Below are positions 19,451-28,024 of a DNA stretch of 64,000 nt, one piece after another. This DNA is from RYN-230 sp963814645 (GTDB lineage: Bacteria; Actinomycetota; Actinomycetes; Streptosporangiales; Streptosporangiaceae): the NCBI GenBank assembly GCA_963814645.1, contig CAWFDX010000004.1, positions 434,001 to 498,000 on the forward strand. The letters run 5' to 3'. The notes under the pieces are model-generated. The model saw only the letters and a list, made by a program, of their open reading frames with translations. It was not told the DNA's origin and searched no databases. Each line of letters opens with the position of its first letter. Within the stretch, counting starts at the first letter, position 1. The translations under genes were made by a program, and so were the position numbers.

Positions 19451-20173
19451 ATGACCGAACGCCCGTACGTCGTGCTCAGCTGCGCCATCTCACTGGACGG
19501 CTGCCTGGACTCGACCGGGCCGGATCGCCTGGTGCTGTCCGGGGCTGAGGATCTCGACCGGGTGGACGCGGAGCGGGCTGCCGCCGACGCGATCCTGGTC
19601 GGCGCCGGGACGGTCCGGCGGGACGACCCCCGGCTGCTGATCCGCTCACCGGCCCGCCGGGCGGCCCGGCTGGCACAGGGCCGGCCCGAGCACCCGCTGG
19701 GCGTGACCATCACGGCCAGCGGTGACCTGGACCCGCGGGCCCGCTTCTTCACCCGGGCCGGGGACGACGGGCCGGTGCCCGCGGCCGCCGCGCCACGGCT
19801 GGTCTACGGCCCGGCCGCGGCGGTCAGCGTGCTGCGTGGCCGGGTGGATGGCCAGGCCGAGATGGTGCTGGCGGACGACCCGCCGCGGCTCGGTGACGTG
19901 CTGGCCGACCTGGCCCGGCGCGGCGCCAGCCGGGTCATGGTGGAGGGCGGCGCCCAGCTGGGCCACGAGTTGCTGACCCAGGGCCTGGTGGATGAACTTC
20001 AGCTGGCGGTGGCCCCGTTCTTTGTGGGGGACCCGGCCGCGCCACGGTTCGCCGGGCCCGGCCACTACCCGGCCGGGCCGGGCCACCCGCTGACCCTGGC
20101 CGAGTCCCGCCCGGTGGGCGACGTAGTCCTGCTGCGCTACATATGTAGGAATGGGGACGATCGTGTCGGCTGA
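19451..20173 (+). CDS. RibD C-terminal / dihydrofolate-reductase-like reductase
   Basis: 240 residues of the RibD reductase fold: SCAISLDGCLD at the N-terminus, AILVGAGTVRRDDPRLLIR (NADPH site), RVMVEGGAQLGHELL and LVDELQLAVAPFFVGD. In riboflavin synthesis this domain reduces the pyrimidine ribose; related stand-alone proteins act on other pyrimidines or folates. ATG 19451 is preferred over an upstream in-frame start at 19403. Overlaps the following deaminase gene by 23 bp, so the two are translationally coupled. Confidence 0.88.
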   Translation: MTERPYVVLSCAISLDGCLDSTGPDRLVLSGAEDLDRVDAERAAADAILVGAGTVRRDDPRLLIRSPARRAARLAQGRPEHPLGVTITASGDLDPRARFFTRAGDDGPVPAAAAPRLVYGPAAAVSVLRGRVDGQAEMVLADDPPRLGDVLADLARRGASRVMVEGGAQLGHELLTQGLVDELQLAVAPFFVGDPAAPRFAGPGHYPAGPGHPLTLAESRPVGDVVLLRYICRNGDDRVG

Positions 20174-20666
20174 CCTGGTGCCGGGCCCGGATGGGCAGCT
20201 CAATACGGCCGACCGGCACTGGCTGGGCCAGGCGATCGAGCTGTCCCGGCAGTGCGCCCCGTCGGCGTCCGCGTACTGCGTCGGCGCGGTGCTGGTGGGC
20301 AGCGACGGGGCGATGCTGGCCACCGGCTTCTCCCGGCAGCGGGACCCGCGCGATCACGCCGAGGAAGCCGCGCTGGCCCTGGTCGACCCGGCCGACCCCC
20401 GGCTCGCGTCGGCCACCATGTACAGCTCGCTGGAGCCGTGCCGGTTCCGCGCCTCGCGACCGGTGCCCTGCGCCGATCTGATCATCGGGGCCAGGGTGCG
20501 CCGGGTGGTGGTGGCCTGGCTGGAGCCTCCGGTGCTGGCGCCGGGCGGCGGCGCGGAACTGCTCCGTGACCGGGGCGTCACCGTGCTGGAAATCCCGGAA
20601 CTGGCCGCCGAGGCCCGGGCCGTGAACGCCGCCGTCCTCGGCGGCGCGGCACGGAGCGAGGACTGA
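20151..20666 (+). CDS. Zinc-dependent pyrimidine deaminase-like protein (RibD N-domain/CDA fold)
   Basis: 171 residues with zinc-binding and catalytic HAEEAALAL (H-A-E) and the second zinc site E-P-C...PVPCADLIIGARV, spaced with a longer insertion than the classical PCxxC. This is the deaminase half of a RibD-like activity. Together with the upstream reductase it forms a split bifunctional enzyme in reversed gene order (reductase first). Start ATG 20151 lies inside the reductase gene with GTAGG upstream; GTG 20163 is an alternative. Confidence 0.86.
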   Translation: MGTIVSADLVPGPDGQLNTADRHWLGQAIELSRQCAPSASAYCVGAVLVGSDGAMLATGFSRQRDPRDHAEEAALALVDPADPRLASATMYSSLEPCRFRASRPVPCADLIIGARVRRVVVAWLEPPVLAPGGGAELLRDRGVTVLEIPELAAEARAVNAAVLGGAARSED

Positions 20667-20668
20667 GC

Positions 20669-21682
20669 ATGGGCTACCAGCTGCGGATGTCCGGCGAGAT
20701 TCACGACTGGCTGGATCAGCTGCGCACCGCCGACCCAGCCCGGGCCAGCCTGGTCGCGGAGGCGCTGGCCGCGCTGGCGGCCGGCGGGGACAGCCTGGGC
20801 CCACCGCTGGTCCAGCCGGCCGACCCGGACCACCCCGGGCCAGCCGAGGCCGAGCTGGATCCGCGGGCCCAGCTCGACCAGGCCTACCAGGACGGGCTGG
20901 ACCAGCTGGCGGTGCTACGTCGCCGGGTCGCGGACGCGGCCACGCTGGCCCGGCAGTTCAGCACCCAGCTCGGCGACCTGGGCTCGCTGCGGGTCCGGCT
21001 GGCCGAGCAGCACCAGGAGGCGCTGGCGGCAGGCGACACCGGCCGGGCCGGCACGGTGCGGCAGGCCATCGCCGACGTGGACCGCCAGGTGACCACGCTG
21101 CGCGAACGGCTGCCCCGGGTGACCGCGGCGGAGCAGGCGCTGACCAGGCAGAGCTACCAGCAGCAGGTGCGCGCCGAGGAGCTGCGGACCAGGAAGGAAA
21201 CGCTGAAGGCGCGATACACCGCCGCGGAGGCCGAGTGCATGGTGGTCCAGGCGGCCGCGGCCCTGGACGCGGAGCCGGGCGGTGCACCGGGACCGGAGCC
21301 AGCCGCAGGCCGGCCCGGGACGGCCGCCGAGGCACAGGCCAAGCTGGCGGCGATCACCGGCGAGATCGAGCGTGAACTGGGCCAGGCGGGCGCACCGGCC
21401 AGCCCGGGCCGGCCCGGGCGGATACCAGCGCTGCTGGAACTGTGCCCCGAGGTGCCCACCGCGGCCGGGACCGGGACCGGGATCTTGTTCGCCGTGGAGC
21501 CGCCGGGCACCGCGCTGCTGGTCGCCGTGCTGGATGGCGCTGAGGCGATCCGGGAGCACCACGACGAGGCGGTCGCCGCAGCCCGCGAAGCGCTGCGCGA
21601 GGCGGGATCCGGCACCGATCCGCTGCTTTCCGGGCACAGCTATCCGGACGCGGCGTCGGTGCTGGCCGCCTTCCGGCCATAG
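20669..21682 (+). CDS. Coiled-coil protein with RelE/HigB-like N-terminus, function unknown
   Basis: 337 residues. Residues 1-50 (MGYQLRMSGEIHDWLDQLR...GGDSLGPPLVQP) resemble the opening of Gp49/HigB-type RelE-fold toxins, including the G-x-x-LGxPLV segment. The rest does not: residues 70-190 are a charged coiled coil (QLDQAYQDGLDQLAVLRRRV and onward), then an Ala/Gly/Pro linker, then a C-terminal globular part with GTGILFAVEPPGTALLVAVLDG and a conserved-looking HSYPDAASVLAAFRP end. Immediately follows the deaminase and precedes a YrdC paralogue. I do not assign a function; toxin activity is only a sequence hint. Confidence 0.75.
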   Translation: MGYQLRMSGEIHDWLDQLRTADPARASLVAEALAALAAGGDSLGPPLVQPADPDHPGPAEAELDPRAQLDQAYQDGLDQLAVLRRRVADAATLARQFSTQLGDLGSLRVRLAEQHQEALAAGDTGRAGTVRQAIADVDRQVTTLRERLPRVTAAEQALTRQSYQQQVRAEELRTRKETLKARYTAAEAECMVVQAAAALDAEPGGAPGPEPAAGRPGTAAEAQAKLAAITGEIERELGQAGAPASPGRPGRIPALLELCPEVPTAAGTGTGILFAVEPPGTALLVAVLDGAEAIREHHDEAVAAAREALREAGSGTDPLLSGHSYPDAASVLAAFRP

Positions 21683-21691
21683 GATGCGGCG

Positions 21692-22354
21692 GTGGCGAAA
21701 TTCGAGTACGTGCCGCCCAATAACGCAACCAAGCTCATTAAAACAGCGGACCTGGCGGTGGTGGCCGAGGGGCTGCGGCAGGGATCGCTGGCCATACTCC
21801 CCACCGAGACGGGGTACCTGCTGGCTGCGCTGGCCACGTCCATACCAGTGGTCGAACGGGTTTTCCGGGTGAAGCGCAGGGATTTCGCGAAGGTCATGCA
21901 CGTGGCCTGCTCGTCGTTGAGCATGGCCGCCCGGGCCGGGCAGATCTCGCCGCCTGCCCGGCGGCTTCTTGGGCAGTTCACTCCGGGCCCGCTGTCGGTG
22001 ATCGTCAACAAGACCGAGTTGCTGCCGGACCGCCTGGTGACCCTCAATAACACCGTGGGCCTGCGCATCCCGGATCATCCGGCCACGCTCCAGGTGATCA
22101 GTGAGCTGGGCAGCCCGGTGACGGCGACCAGCCTCAACGAGAGCGGATCGGCACCCGGGGCGCTCAGTTCGTTCGACCTGGACTCGCTCGACTGGTCCGC
22201 CGAGGAAGTCGTGTTTGTGGTTCCCGACGACGCGGCGATCAGGTACCCGGCCGCCTCCACCCTGGTCCAGGTGACCGGAGACGAGCCGGAGGTGCTGCGC
22301 GAGGGCCCGGTGACCCTCGAAGAGATCCGATCAGCTGGGCAGGCCTGCGGCTAG
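21692..22354 (+). CDS. Second, divergent Sua5/YrdC-domain protein
   Basis: 220 residues, YrdC fold: AILPTETGYLLAALATS (substrate loop, with PTET for PTDT), VKRRDFAKVMHVACSS (K-x-R region), FTPGPLSVIVNK, TVGLRIPDHPATLQ and TATSLNESGSAP. It is more diverged than the copy at 3.1 kb and lacks its tail. It could be a second threonylcarbamoyl-AMP synthase or a related enzyme such as those acting in antibiotic or small-molecule carbamoylation. The first 100 bases have A-rich codons (AATAACGCAACC) unlike their neighbours, hinting at different ancestry. GTG start. Confidence 0.85.
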   Translation: MAKFEYVPPNNATKLIKTADLAVVAEGLRQGSLAILPTETGYLLAALATSIPVVERVFRVKRRDFAKVMHVACSSLSMAARAGQISPPARRLLGQFTPGPLSVIVNKTELLPDRLVTLNNTVGLRIPDHPATLQVISELGSPVTATSLNESGSAPGALSSFDLDSLDWSAEEVVFVVPDDAAIRYPAASTLVQVTGDEPEVLREGPVTLEEIRSAGQACG

Positions 22355-23545
22355 CTGCGGGTCCTGCAGCGCGGCGCCGTAGCGCACCGCGGCCAGCTGG
22401 CCGATAGCGGTCTGCGCGCCGAGCGGCTGGGCCGTCTTCATGCCGGCCGCGCTGGCCACTGCGCTCAGGTCGAGATGGCCGATTTCCGGGCCGATCACGC
22501 ACGGGGCCAGGGCCAGCCCGGCCACGCCCGCGTCCATCAGGCGGCCCGCGGCGTTGCGGATGCTGCTGGCGTCGCCGAACGAGGCGGCCGCCACCGGGAC
22601 CGCGAGCCGCGCGGCCAGCAGCACCGCCACCGTCCCCGCGGCGGCCTGCGCTTCCTCGCCGTACGCGGCTATCAGGAGCCCTTCGGCGGCGGTGGTCACG
22701 ATGCTGATCCGGCCGATCCGGTCACCGCGGGCCAGGCCCGCCTCGGCCAGCCGGGCGTGCAGCGCCCCGGCCAGCAGCGGGTGCACGCCGAGCGGCTCGG
22801 CCTGCAGCGCGGGCACCGGCGCCGCCGCGATGGTGGCGGCGATGGCCGCGGTCACGTCCGGCTGCGGGCAGATGAGCAACGGCACCACGACCGCGGCGGG
22901 CAGGCCCTCCGGGACCTGGCAGTCGGCCAGCACTGCGCTCAGGCTTTCCTCGCGACCCTCGGTGAACCCGGCCCGGACGGTGACCCCCCGGCAGGACTGG
23001 GTGGCCACCTCGATGACGCCGGCCGCGATCTCGATGCTGCTCTCGGTGACGGCGCCGGGTACGGCCAGCACGAGCGCGGGCGCTTCGGGCGGCACGGACA
23101 ACCGGTCCGGGCTGCGGTGCCGGCCCGGCGGCCGGGTGCGCGTGGTGCGCATCGGCAGCGCTGACCCACGGGACGGCAGGCCGGAACCGCGGCTGGGCAG
23201 TGGCGTCTCGCGGGCAGGAAGCGCGGAACCACGGCTGGGCAGTGGCGTCTCCCGCGCGGGCAGTGACGTCTCGCGTGCGGGCAGCGCGGATCCACGGGAC
23301 GGCAGCCCGGACTCACGGGTGGGCAGTGGCGTCTCGCGTGCGGGCAGCGCGGATCCACGGGTGGGCAGCGGCATCTCGCTGGCCGGCGGCCCGGGGTCGC
23401 GCTTGGGCAGCCCGGGGTCGCGCCGGGGCAGCCCGGGGTCGCGCCGGGGCAGGCCCGGATCGCGCGCAGGCAGGCCCGGATCGCGCGCAGGCAGGCCCGG
23501 CTCGTCGCCGGGAAGGCCAGGTGCGGGGTCCTGATCGATACCCAT
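22331..23545 (-). CDS. CbiX-like chelatase-fold protein with N-terminal heptad repeats, likely catalytically degenerate
   Basis: 404 residues from ATG 23545 (MGIDQDPAPG). Residues 10-135 are eighteen 7-residue units of the form GLPxRDP/ALPARET/PLPSRGS. Residues 150-404 resemble the two-domain sirohydrochlorin/cobalt chelatase fold: AVVVPLLICPQPDV, PLGVHPLLAGALHARLAEAG, DRIGRISIVTTA and the DASSIRNAAGRLMDAGVAGLALAPCVIG repeat of the same fold. The usual metal-binding His of AHGS is absent (LAVPGA) and the second His site reads LICPQP, so metal insertion is doubtful. Overlaps the end of the YrdC gene by 24 bp tail to tail. Confidence 0.72.
   Translation of the reverse strand: MGIDQDPAPGLPGDEPGLPARDPGLPARDPGLPRRDPGLPRRDPGLPKRDPGPPASEMPLPTRGSALPARETPLPTRESGLPSRGSALPARETSLPARETPLPSRGSALPARETPLPSRGSGLPSRGSALPMRTTRTRPPGRHRSPDRLSVPPEAPALVLAVPGAVTESSIEIAAGVIEVATQSCRGVTVRAGFTEGREESLSAVLADCQVPEGLPAAVVVPLLICPQPDVTAAIAATIAAAPVPALQAEPLGVHPLLAGALHARLAEAGLARGDRIGRISIVTTAAEGLLIAAYGEEAQAAAGTVAVLLAARLAVPVAAASFGDASSIRNAAGRLMDAGVAGLALAPCVIGPEIGHLDLSAVASAAGMKTAQPLGAQTAIGQLAAVRYGAALQDPQLAAGLPS
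23141..23518 (-). repeat. 18 x 21-bp tandem repeat coding LPxR heptapeptides
   Basis: Eighteen 21-bp units in constant phase, coding sub-families GLPARDP, GLPRRDP, ALPARET, PLPSRGS and PLPTRES. Sub-families alternate in blocks as expected for higher-order duplication. The Arg at position 4 is nearly invariant. Confidence 0.9.
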
Positions 23546-23741
23546 AACCGGGCTATCGTAACCAGCCCGGAAACCTTTTGCCCGCAGTTGCGGTACATCG
23601 CGAACCCAGTTCCGGACGATTCGTGGCTTCACCCAGTGTTCACCCGCGCTCCGGTGTAGCCGTCCTGGCCTGGGCAGCCGGATAGGAACCGGTCGCCCTG
23701 GAAACTGGCCGGCCGGACGTTCCGCACGCAGGAGGAGATCC

Positions 23742-24776
23742 ATGTCCAGCGTCCGCCGACAGGCTGTGGGCCCGGACCAAGACGTTACGGTCAGCCGTGA
23801 GTTGCTGACCCAGATGGACCAGGCGGCTACGAGCCGAGAGCACTGGAAGATCCATGCAGGCGGCAGGCCTGATCGTCGGCCCACTGGTGGCCATCGGCCT
23901 GCTCAAGGCGGGCGTCAGCACGGACTACGCCTGGCGGATCATGCTCGCGCTGGGCGCCATCCCGGCGCTGTCGGTGTTCTGGCTGCGCCGCCGGATCAAG
24001 GAAACGCCACGGTTCCTGCTGGCCCAGATGGAGGACCGGGAGGCCAGGAAGCAGGCGGCCGCGGAGCACCGGGACGCTGGGCTGCGCGCCGTGTTGGCTG
24101 ACCGACGGCTGCTGAACTGGCTGATCGGCGCCAGCCTGGCCTGGCTGCTGTTCGACTTCGTCTACACGGGAACACGATTTCCAGCCCGGTCATCGTCAAC
24201 CTGGTCGCACCGCACGCCAGCCTGATCGGGATCACCGGTTACACGCTGGCCATTTTCGCGGTGGCCGCGCTGCCCGGCTATCTGCTGGCGGCCGCGACCA
24301 TCGACCGGATCGGGCGCAAGCTGCTGCAGGCCGTCGGGTTCGGCGTCATGGCGGCCGCGTTCCTCGGGCTGTGGCTGATCCCGGGGGCGACGACGACCGT
24401 GCTGCCGTTCCTGCTGCTGTTCGGCGCGACCTACTTCTTCGCCGAGTTCGGCCCGAACACGACGACGTTCGTCTACCCGGTGGAGATCTTCCCGGTCCGG
24501 GTCCGCACCACCAGCTACGGCATCGCCGCGGCGGCCGGCAAGATCGGCGCGTTCATCGGCACCTATGCGCTGGTGGCGCTGCTGCCCGCGATCGGCCTCG
24601 CCCGGACCAGCGCGATCGTGGCTGGCGTGGCCCTGCTCGGGCTGGTCGTGACGCTAACCATGCTGCCGGAGCCCAAGGGCACCAGCCTGGAGGACTTCAC
24701 CGAGCGGCGCACGGCCAGCAGCGCGGCCGCGCTCGGCGTGGCGGCGAGCCGCGGCGTCCGGCCGCCCAGTGCCTGA
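23742..24776 (+). pseudogene. Decayed MFS transporter, phosphate:H+ symporter-like
   Basis: The first 37 codons from ATG 23742 (ending SREHWKI) look like the cytoplasmic N-terminus of a PHS-type major facilitator. After about 23850 the coding frame jumps to one beginning MQAAGLIVGPLVAIGLLKAG, so roughly the first four membrane helices are missing. A second lesion near 24165 is a one-base loss: restoring one base gives FDFVYYGNTISSPVIVNLV. The remaining part (24171-24776) is intact and has FFAEFGPNTTTFVYPVEIFPVR and TTSYGIAAAAGKIGAFIG, typical of the PHO84/PHS family. Two independent lesions argue for a real pseudogene. The 3' end runs into a 15-bp repeat array. Confidence 0.85.
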
Positions 24777-24870
24777 CCGCCCAGTGCCTGACCGCCCAGT
24801 GCCTGACCGCCCAGTGCCTGACCGCCCAGTGCCTGACCAACCAGTGCCTGACCAACCAGTGCCTGACCAG
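24765..24870 (+). repeat. 7 x 15-bp tandem repeat (CCAGTGCCTGACCGC)
   Basis: Seven copies of CCAGTGCCTGAC at exact 15-bp spacing (24766, 24781, 24796, 24811, 24826, 24841, 24856), ending with variants where CGC becomes CAA. The array starts in the last codons of the transporter pseudogene and fills the gap before nucS. It shares the CCAGTGCC core and 15-bp period with the repeats in the WecA-like gene. Confidence 0.9.
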
Positions 24871-24898
24871 CCGCCCAGGGCCGACTGGGTGCTCCGGC

Positions 24899-25558
24899 TC
24901 AGAACAGCCGGAGCGCCCCGTCGTCGGTGCCGCGCATGGCCTCGTAGTCGAGGATGAGGCAGCGGATACCGCGGTCCTCGGCCAGCACCCGGGCCTGCGG
25001 CTTGATCTCCTGGGCGGCGAACACGCCCTGCACCGGGGACAGCAGTGGGTCCCGGTTCAGCAGGTCGAGATAGCGGGTGAGCTGCTCCACGCCGTCGATC
25101 TCGCCACGCCGCTTGATCTCGACGGCCACCGACCCCCCGGCGGCGTCCCGGCACATCAGGTCCACCGGGCCGATTGCGGTCGGGTACTCCCGGCGGACCA
25201 GCCGCCAGCCATCGCCCAGCAGGCTCACCTGGGCCGCCAGCAGTTGCTGCAGGTGGGCTTCTACCCCGTCCTTGACCAGGCCAGGGTCCACGCCCAGGTC
25301 AAAGCTGGTGTCGCTGAGGATCTCCTCGAGAGTGATGGTCAGCGTCTCGCCGGATTTGCCGGTCACTACCCACCGGCCCGGTTCCTCGGCCAGCCGGCAG
25401 GGCGGCGACATCCAGTTCAGCGGCTTGTAGCTGCCACCGTCCGAGTGCACTAGCACCGAGCCGTCCGCTTTGATCATGATCAGCCGGGTCGCGGGGGCCA
25501 GCCGGGCGGACAGCCGGCCGGCGTAGTCAACGCTGCACCGGGCGATGACGAGACGCAC
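24899..25558 (-). CDS. nucS: Mismatch-specific endonuclease NucS (EndoMS)
   Basis: Non-canonical mismatch repair nuclease used by actinobacteria lacking MutSL. 219 residues from GTG 25558, giving the characteristic VRLVIARCSVDYAGRLSA start. N-terminal DNA-binding domain has HSDGGSYKPLNWMSPPC; the C-terminal RecB-like nuclease domain has GPVDLMCRD (catalytic Asp), AVEIKRRGEIDGVEQLTRY (E-x-K) and the C-terminal ILDYEAMRG...LRLF beta-clamp-binding tail. Ends next to the 15-bp repeat array. Confidence 0.95.
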   Translation of the reverse strand: MRLVIARCSVDYAGRLSARLAPATRLIMIKADGSVLVHSDGGSYKPLNWMSPPCRLAEEPGRWVVTGKSGETLTITLEEILSDTSFDLGVDPGLVKDGVEAHLQQLLAAQVSLLGDGWRLVRREYPTAIGPVDLMCRDAAGGSVAVEIKRRGEIDGVEQLTRYLDLLNRDPLLSPVQGVFAAQEIKPQARVLAEDRGIRCLILDYEAMRGTDDGALRLF

Positions 25559-25637
25559 GGAAGCCAACTGTAGTGACTTCTCCGGGCGGGCACGGCCCGG
25601 CACGGGCGACTGGCCCGGGCTGGGTAAGATCGCGCCC

Positions 25638-26138
25638 GTGGCTAAGCGCAGTGCCGCCCTGCTCGTCTACCGGCTGAGCGCGGAGGACGGGCTGGAGGTC
25701 CTGGTCGCGCACATGGGCGGCCCGTTCTGGGCGCGGCGCGACGCGGGCGGCTGGTCCATTCCCAAGGGGGAGTGCGAAGCGGGCGAGGACTCGCTGGCCA
25801 CCGCCCGCCGGGAGTTCACCGAAGAGATGGGCGCACCGCCGCCGGGCGGGGAATTCGTGGCGCTGGGCGAGCGGCGGCAGCCGAGCGGGAAGATCATCGT
25901 TAGCTATGCCGTCGAGGGCGACTTTGACCTGTCCGCATTCCGGAGTAACACGTTTATCCTGGAATGGCCACGAGGATCCGGAAAGACTCAGGAGTTCCCG
26001 GAAATGGACCGGGCCGAGTGGATGACGCTGGACCGGGCCTCCGAAATGCTGGTGAAAGGACAGGTTCCGATTCTCGGCGACCTGCGGGATTACCTGATCG
26101 GCAGCGGCCACGGTGCGGATGAGATCACGCCGGGCTAG
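25638..26138 (+). CDS. Nudix hydrolase
   Basis: 166 residues from GTG 25638 (MAKRSAALLVYRL). Nudix box GECEAGEDSLATARREFTEEMG carries the G-x5-E-x7-R-E-x2-E-E-x-G pattern. N-terminal LVAHMGGPFWARRDAGGWSIPKG is typical of NTP/Ap4A-type actinobacterial members. Nucleotide diphosphate substrate unknown. Divergent from nucS with an 80-bp gap, so the two may share a promoter region. Confidence 0.9.
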   Translation: MAKRSAALLVYRLSAEDGLEVLVAHMGGPFWARRDAGGWSIPKGECEAGEDSLATARREFTEEMGAPPPGGEFVALGERRQPSGKIIVSYAVEGDFDLSAFRSNTFILEWPRGSGKTQEFPEMDRAEWMTLDRASEMLVKGQVPILGDLRDYLIGSGHGADEITPG

Positions 26139-26156
26139 CGCGGCGGCGGCCGGGCG

Positions 26157-26513
26157 GTGCCGGTGAGCCCGCGCCGCGCCCGGCGGCTGCCGGACGAGAC
26201 GCCGCGCCGCCCCCGGGGGGGCGCGGGCCCCGCTGCCGCGGGCGCCGGTCGCGGCCCCAGCGAGCCGGCCTCGGTCGGCCCGGAGCAGATCGAGTCGTGG
26301 CCGGACGGGGACTGGGTGGTCCGCCTGGTACCGGGTGCGGCGTCGGCCAAGAGCTATCGTTGCCCCGGGTGTGATCAGGAGATCCCGGCTGGTACCCCGC
26401 ATCTGGTCGCCTGGCCCAGCCTGAGCCCCGGCCTGAGTGAGCGGCGGCACTGGCACCGGCCGTGCTGGGACCGGCGGACACAGCGCCGCCCCGGGCGCCG
26501 GGTCGGCCGGTAA
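26157..26513 (+). CDS. Conserved small zinc-finger-like protein
   Basis: 118 residues. Arg/Pro/Gly-rich N-terminus (about 45 residues), then a conserved core SYRCPGCDQEIPAGTPHLVAWP and RRHWHRPCWDRR with CxxC and HxH...C that can bind a metal. Similar proteins, often mislabelled ATP/GTP-binding, sit in the same neighbourhood in Streptomyces. Function unknown. GTG start is uncertain (26157 or 26163). Confidence 0.78.
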   Translation: MPVSPRRARRLPDETPRRPRGGAGPAAAGAGRGPSEPASVGPEQIESWPDGDWVVRLVPGAASAKSYRCPGCDQEIPAGTPHLVAWPSLSPGLSERRHWHRPCWDRRTQRRPGRRVGR

Positions 26514-26534
26514 GGACAAGGACAGAGGACCAGG

Positions 26535-27248
26535 ATGAGCGAGATCAGGGCGGTCACCGTGCTGCCGGCCCGCCGGGAAACCGTCAGGCTGCACACCGCG
26601 GACGGCCTGGACCTGGTGGGCGAACTCGCCCTCCCGGCCGACCGGGACCCGGTGGCCACGCTGATCTTCCTGCACCCGCTGCCCACGCACGGCGGGATGA
26701 TGGACAGCCACCTGCTGCGCAAGGCGGCCAACCGGCTGCCCGCGCTGGCTGACCTGGCCGTGCTGCGGTTCAACACCCGCGGCACCGCCTCCGAGCAGGG
26801 CCGCAGTCAGGGCGAGTTCGGCGCGGGCCAGGCCGAGCGGCTCGATGTGGCCGCGGCCATCGCCTGGTGCCAGGCGGCAGGCCTGCCCAGGCTGTGGCTG
26901 GTGGGCTGGTCGTTCGGCACCGAACTGGCCCTGATGTGGGGCGCCGATCCGGCCGTCGAAGGAGCCATCCTGCTGTCCCCGGCGCTGCACCGGGCCAGTG
27001 ACGCCGACCTGGACACGTGGGCCGCGTCGGGGAAGCCGCTGCTAGTCCTGGTCCCGGAACTCGATGACTACCTGCGCCCGGACGAGGCGCGGCGCCGCTT
27101 CGCCCGGGTACCGCAGGCCGAACTGATCGCGGTGGACCGGGCCAAGCATCTGTGGGTCGGCGAGCCCTACGTCCGTATCGTGCTGAACGAGATCGTGCGC
27201 CGGGTCAACCCTCCCGCCGCGCCACTGCCCACCGAGTGGAAGGACTGA
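26535..27248 (+). CDS. Alpha/beta hydrolase
   Basis: 237 residues with oxyanion-hole region IFLHPLPTHGGMM, nucleophile Ser in GWSFG, likely acid in VPELDDYLRP and His in RAKHLW, i.e. a complete triad. Resembles the YheT/xylan-esterase-like small hydrolases (HPxP...G). Substrate unknown. ATG start with AGGACAGAGGACCAGG upstream; the next SDR gene follows within 3 bp, so they form one transcription unit. Confidence 0.88.
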   Translation: MSEIRAVTVLPARRETVRLHTADGLDLVGELALPADRDPVATLIFLHPLPTHGGMMDSHLLRKAANRLPALADLAVLRFNTRGTASEQGRSQGEFGAGQAERLDVAAAIAWCQAAGLPRLWLVGWSFGTELALMWGADPAVEGAILLSPALHRASDADLDTWAASGKPLLVLVPELDDYLRPDEARRRFARVPQAELIAVDRAKHLWVGEPYVRIVLNEIVRRVNPPAAPLPTEWKD

Positions 27249-27250
27249 CC

Positions 27251-28015
27251 GTGCCGCTCTTCGACCTGACTGGCAAGAAGGCTTTCGTGACCGGCGCATC
27301 CCGGGGGATCGGCCAGGTGATCGCGGTGGCGCTGGCCGGCGCGGGCGCCGACCTGGCGCTGGTGGCCCGGAGTGAGGACGGGCTGGCCGACACGGCCGCG
27401 CAGATCAGCGTGCTGGGCCGGAAGGCCTTCATCATCCCGGCCGACGTGACCGAGCAGGAGTCGGTGGCCGCCGCGGTGGCGACCGCGATCGACCAGCTCG
27501 GCTGCCTGGACATCGTGGTAAACAACGCGGGCGGGTCCAGCTTCATGGTGCCGTTCCTGGACCTGCGGCTGACCGGCTGGGACAAGCTGCTCCGGCTGAA
27601 CCTCGACTCGGCCATGTATGTCTGCCACGCGGCCGGCCCGCACCTGGTGGAGCGGGGTACCGGCTCAGTGATCAACGTGGCCTCGGTGGCTGGGGTGAGC
27701 GCGGCGCCGTTCCTGGCCCCGTACGGGGCGGCCAAGGCCGGGCTGGTGTCGCTGACCAAGTCGCTGGCGGTGGAGTGGGGGGCGCTCGGCGTCCGGGTCA
27801 ACGCGCTGTGCCCGGGCTGGACCGCGACCGAGCTGAACCGCAACCTGTGGGAAGACGAGACGGCCGGGCCGGCCACGGTGGCCAGCGTGCCGATGCGCCG
27901 CTGGGCCCAGCCGGAAGAGATGGCCGGCGCGGCCGTCTTCCTGGCCAGCTCGGCGTCCTCGTACATGACCGGCCAGGTACTGGTCCTCGACGGCGGCCAG
28001 ACGGCGCTGGCCTAG
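27251..28015 (+). CDS. Short-chain dehydrogenase/reductase
   Basis: 254 residues, classical SDR. TGASRGIG cofactor motif, NNAG, catalytic Ser in NVASVAG, and YGAAK with Tyr-Lys. C-terminal SSASSYMTGQVLVLDGGQ is typical of 3-oxoacyl/gluconate-type SDRs. GTG start at 27251, 2 bp after the hydrolase stop. Substrate cannot be predicted. Followed by a strong hairpin terminator. Confidence 0.93.
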   Translation: MPLFDLTGKKAFVTGASRGIGQVIAVALAGAGADLALVARSEDGLADTAAQISVLGRKAFIIPADVTEQESVAAAVATAIDQLGCLDIVVNNAGGSSFMVPFLDLRLTGWDKLLRLNLDSAMYVCHAAGPHLVERGTGSVINVASVAGVSAAPFLAPYGAAKAGLVSLTKSLAVEWGALGVRVNALCPGWTATELNRNLWEDETAGPATVASVPMRRWAQPEEMAGAAVFLASSASSYMTGQVLVLDGGQTALA

Positions 28016-28024
28016 GCGCTGCAA

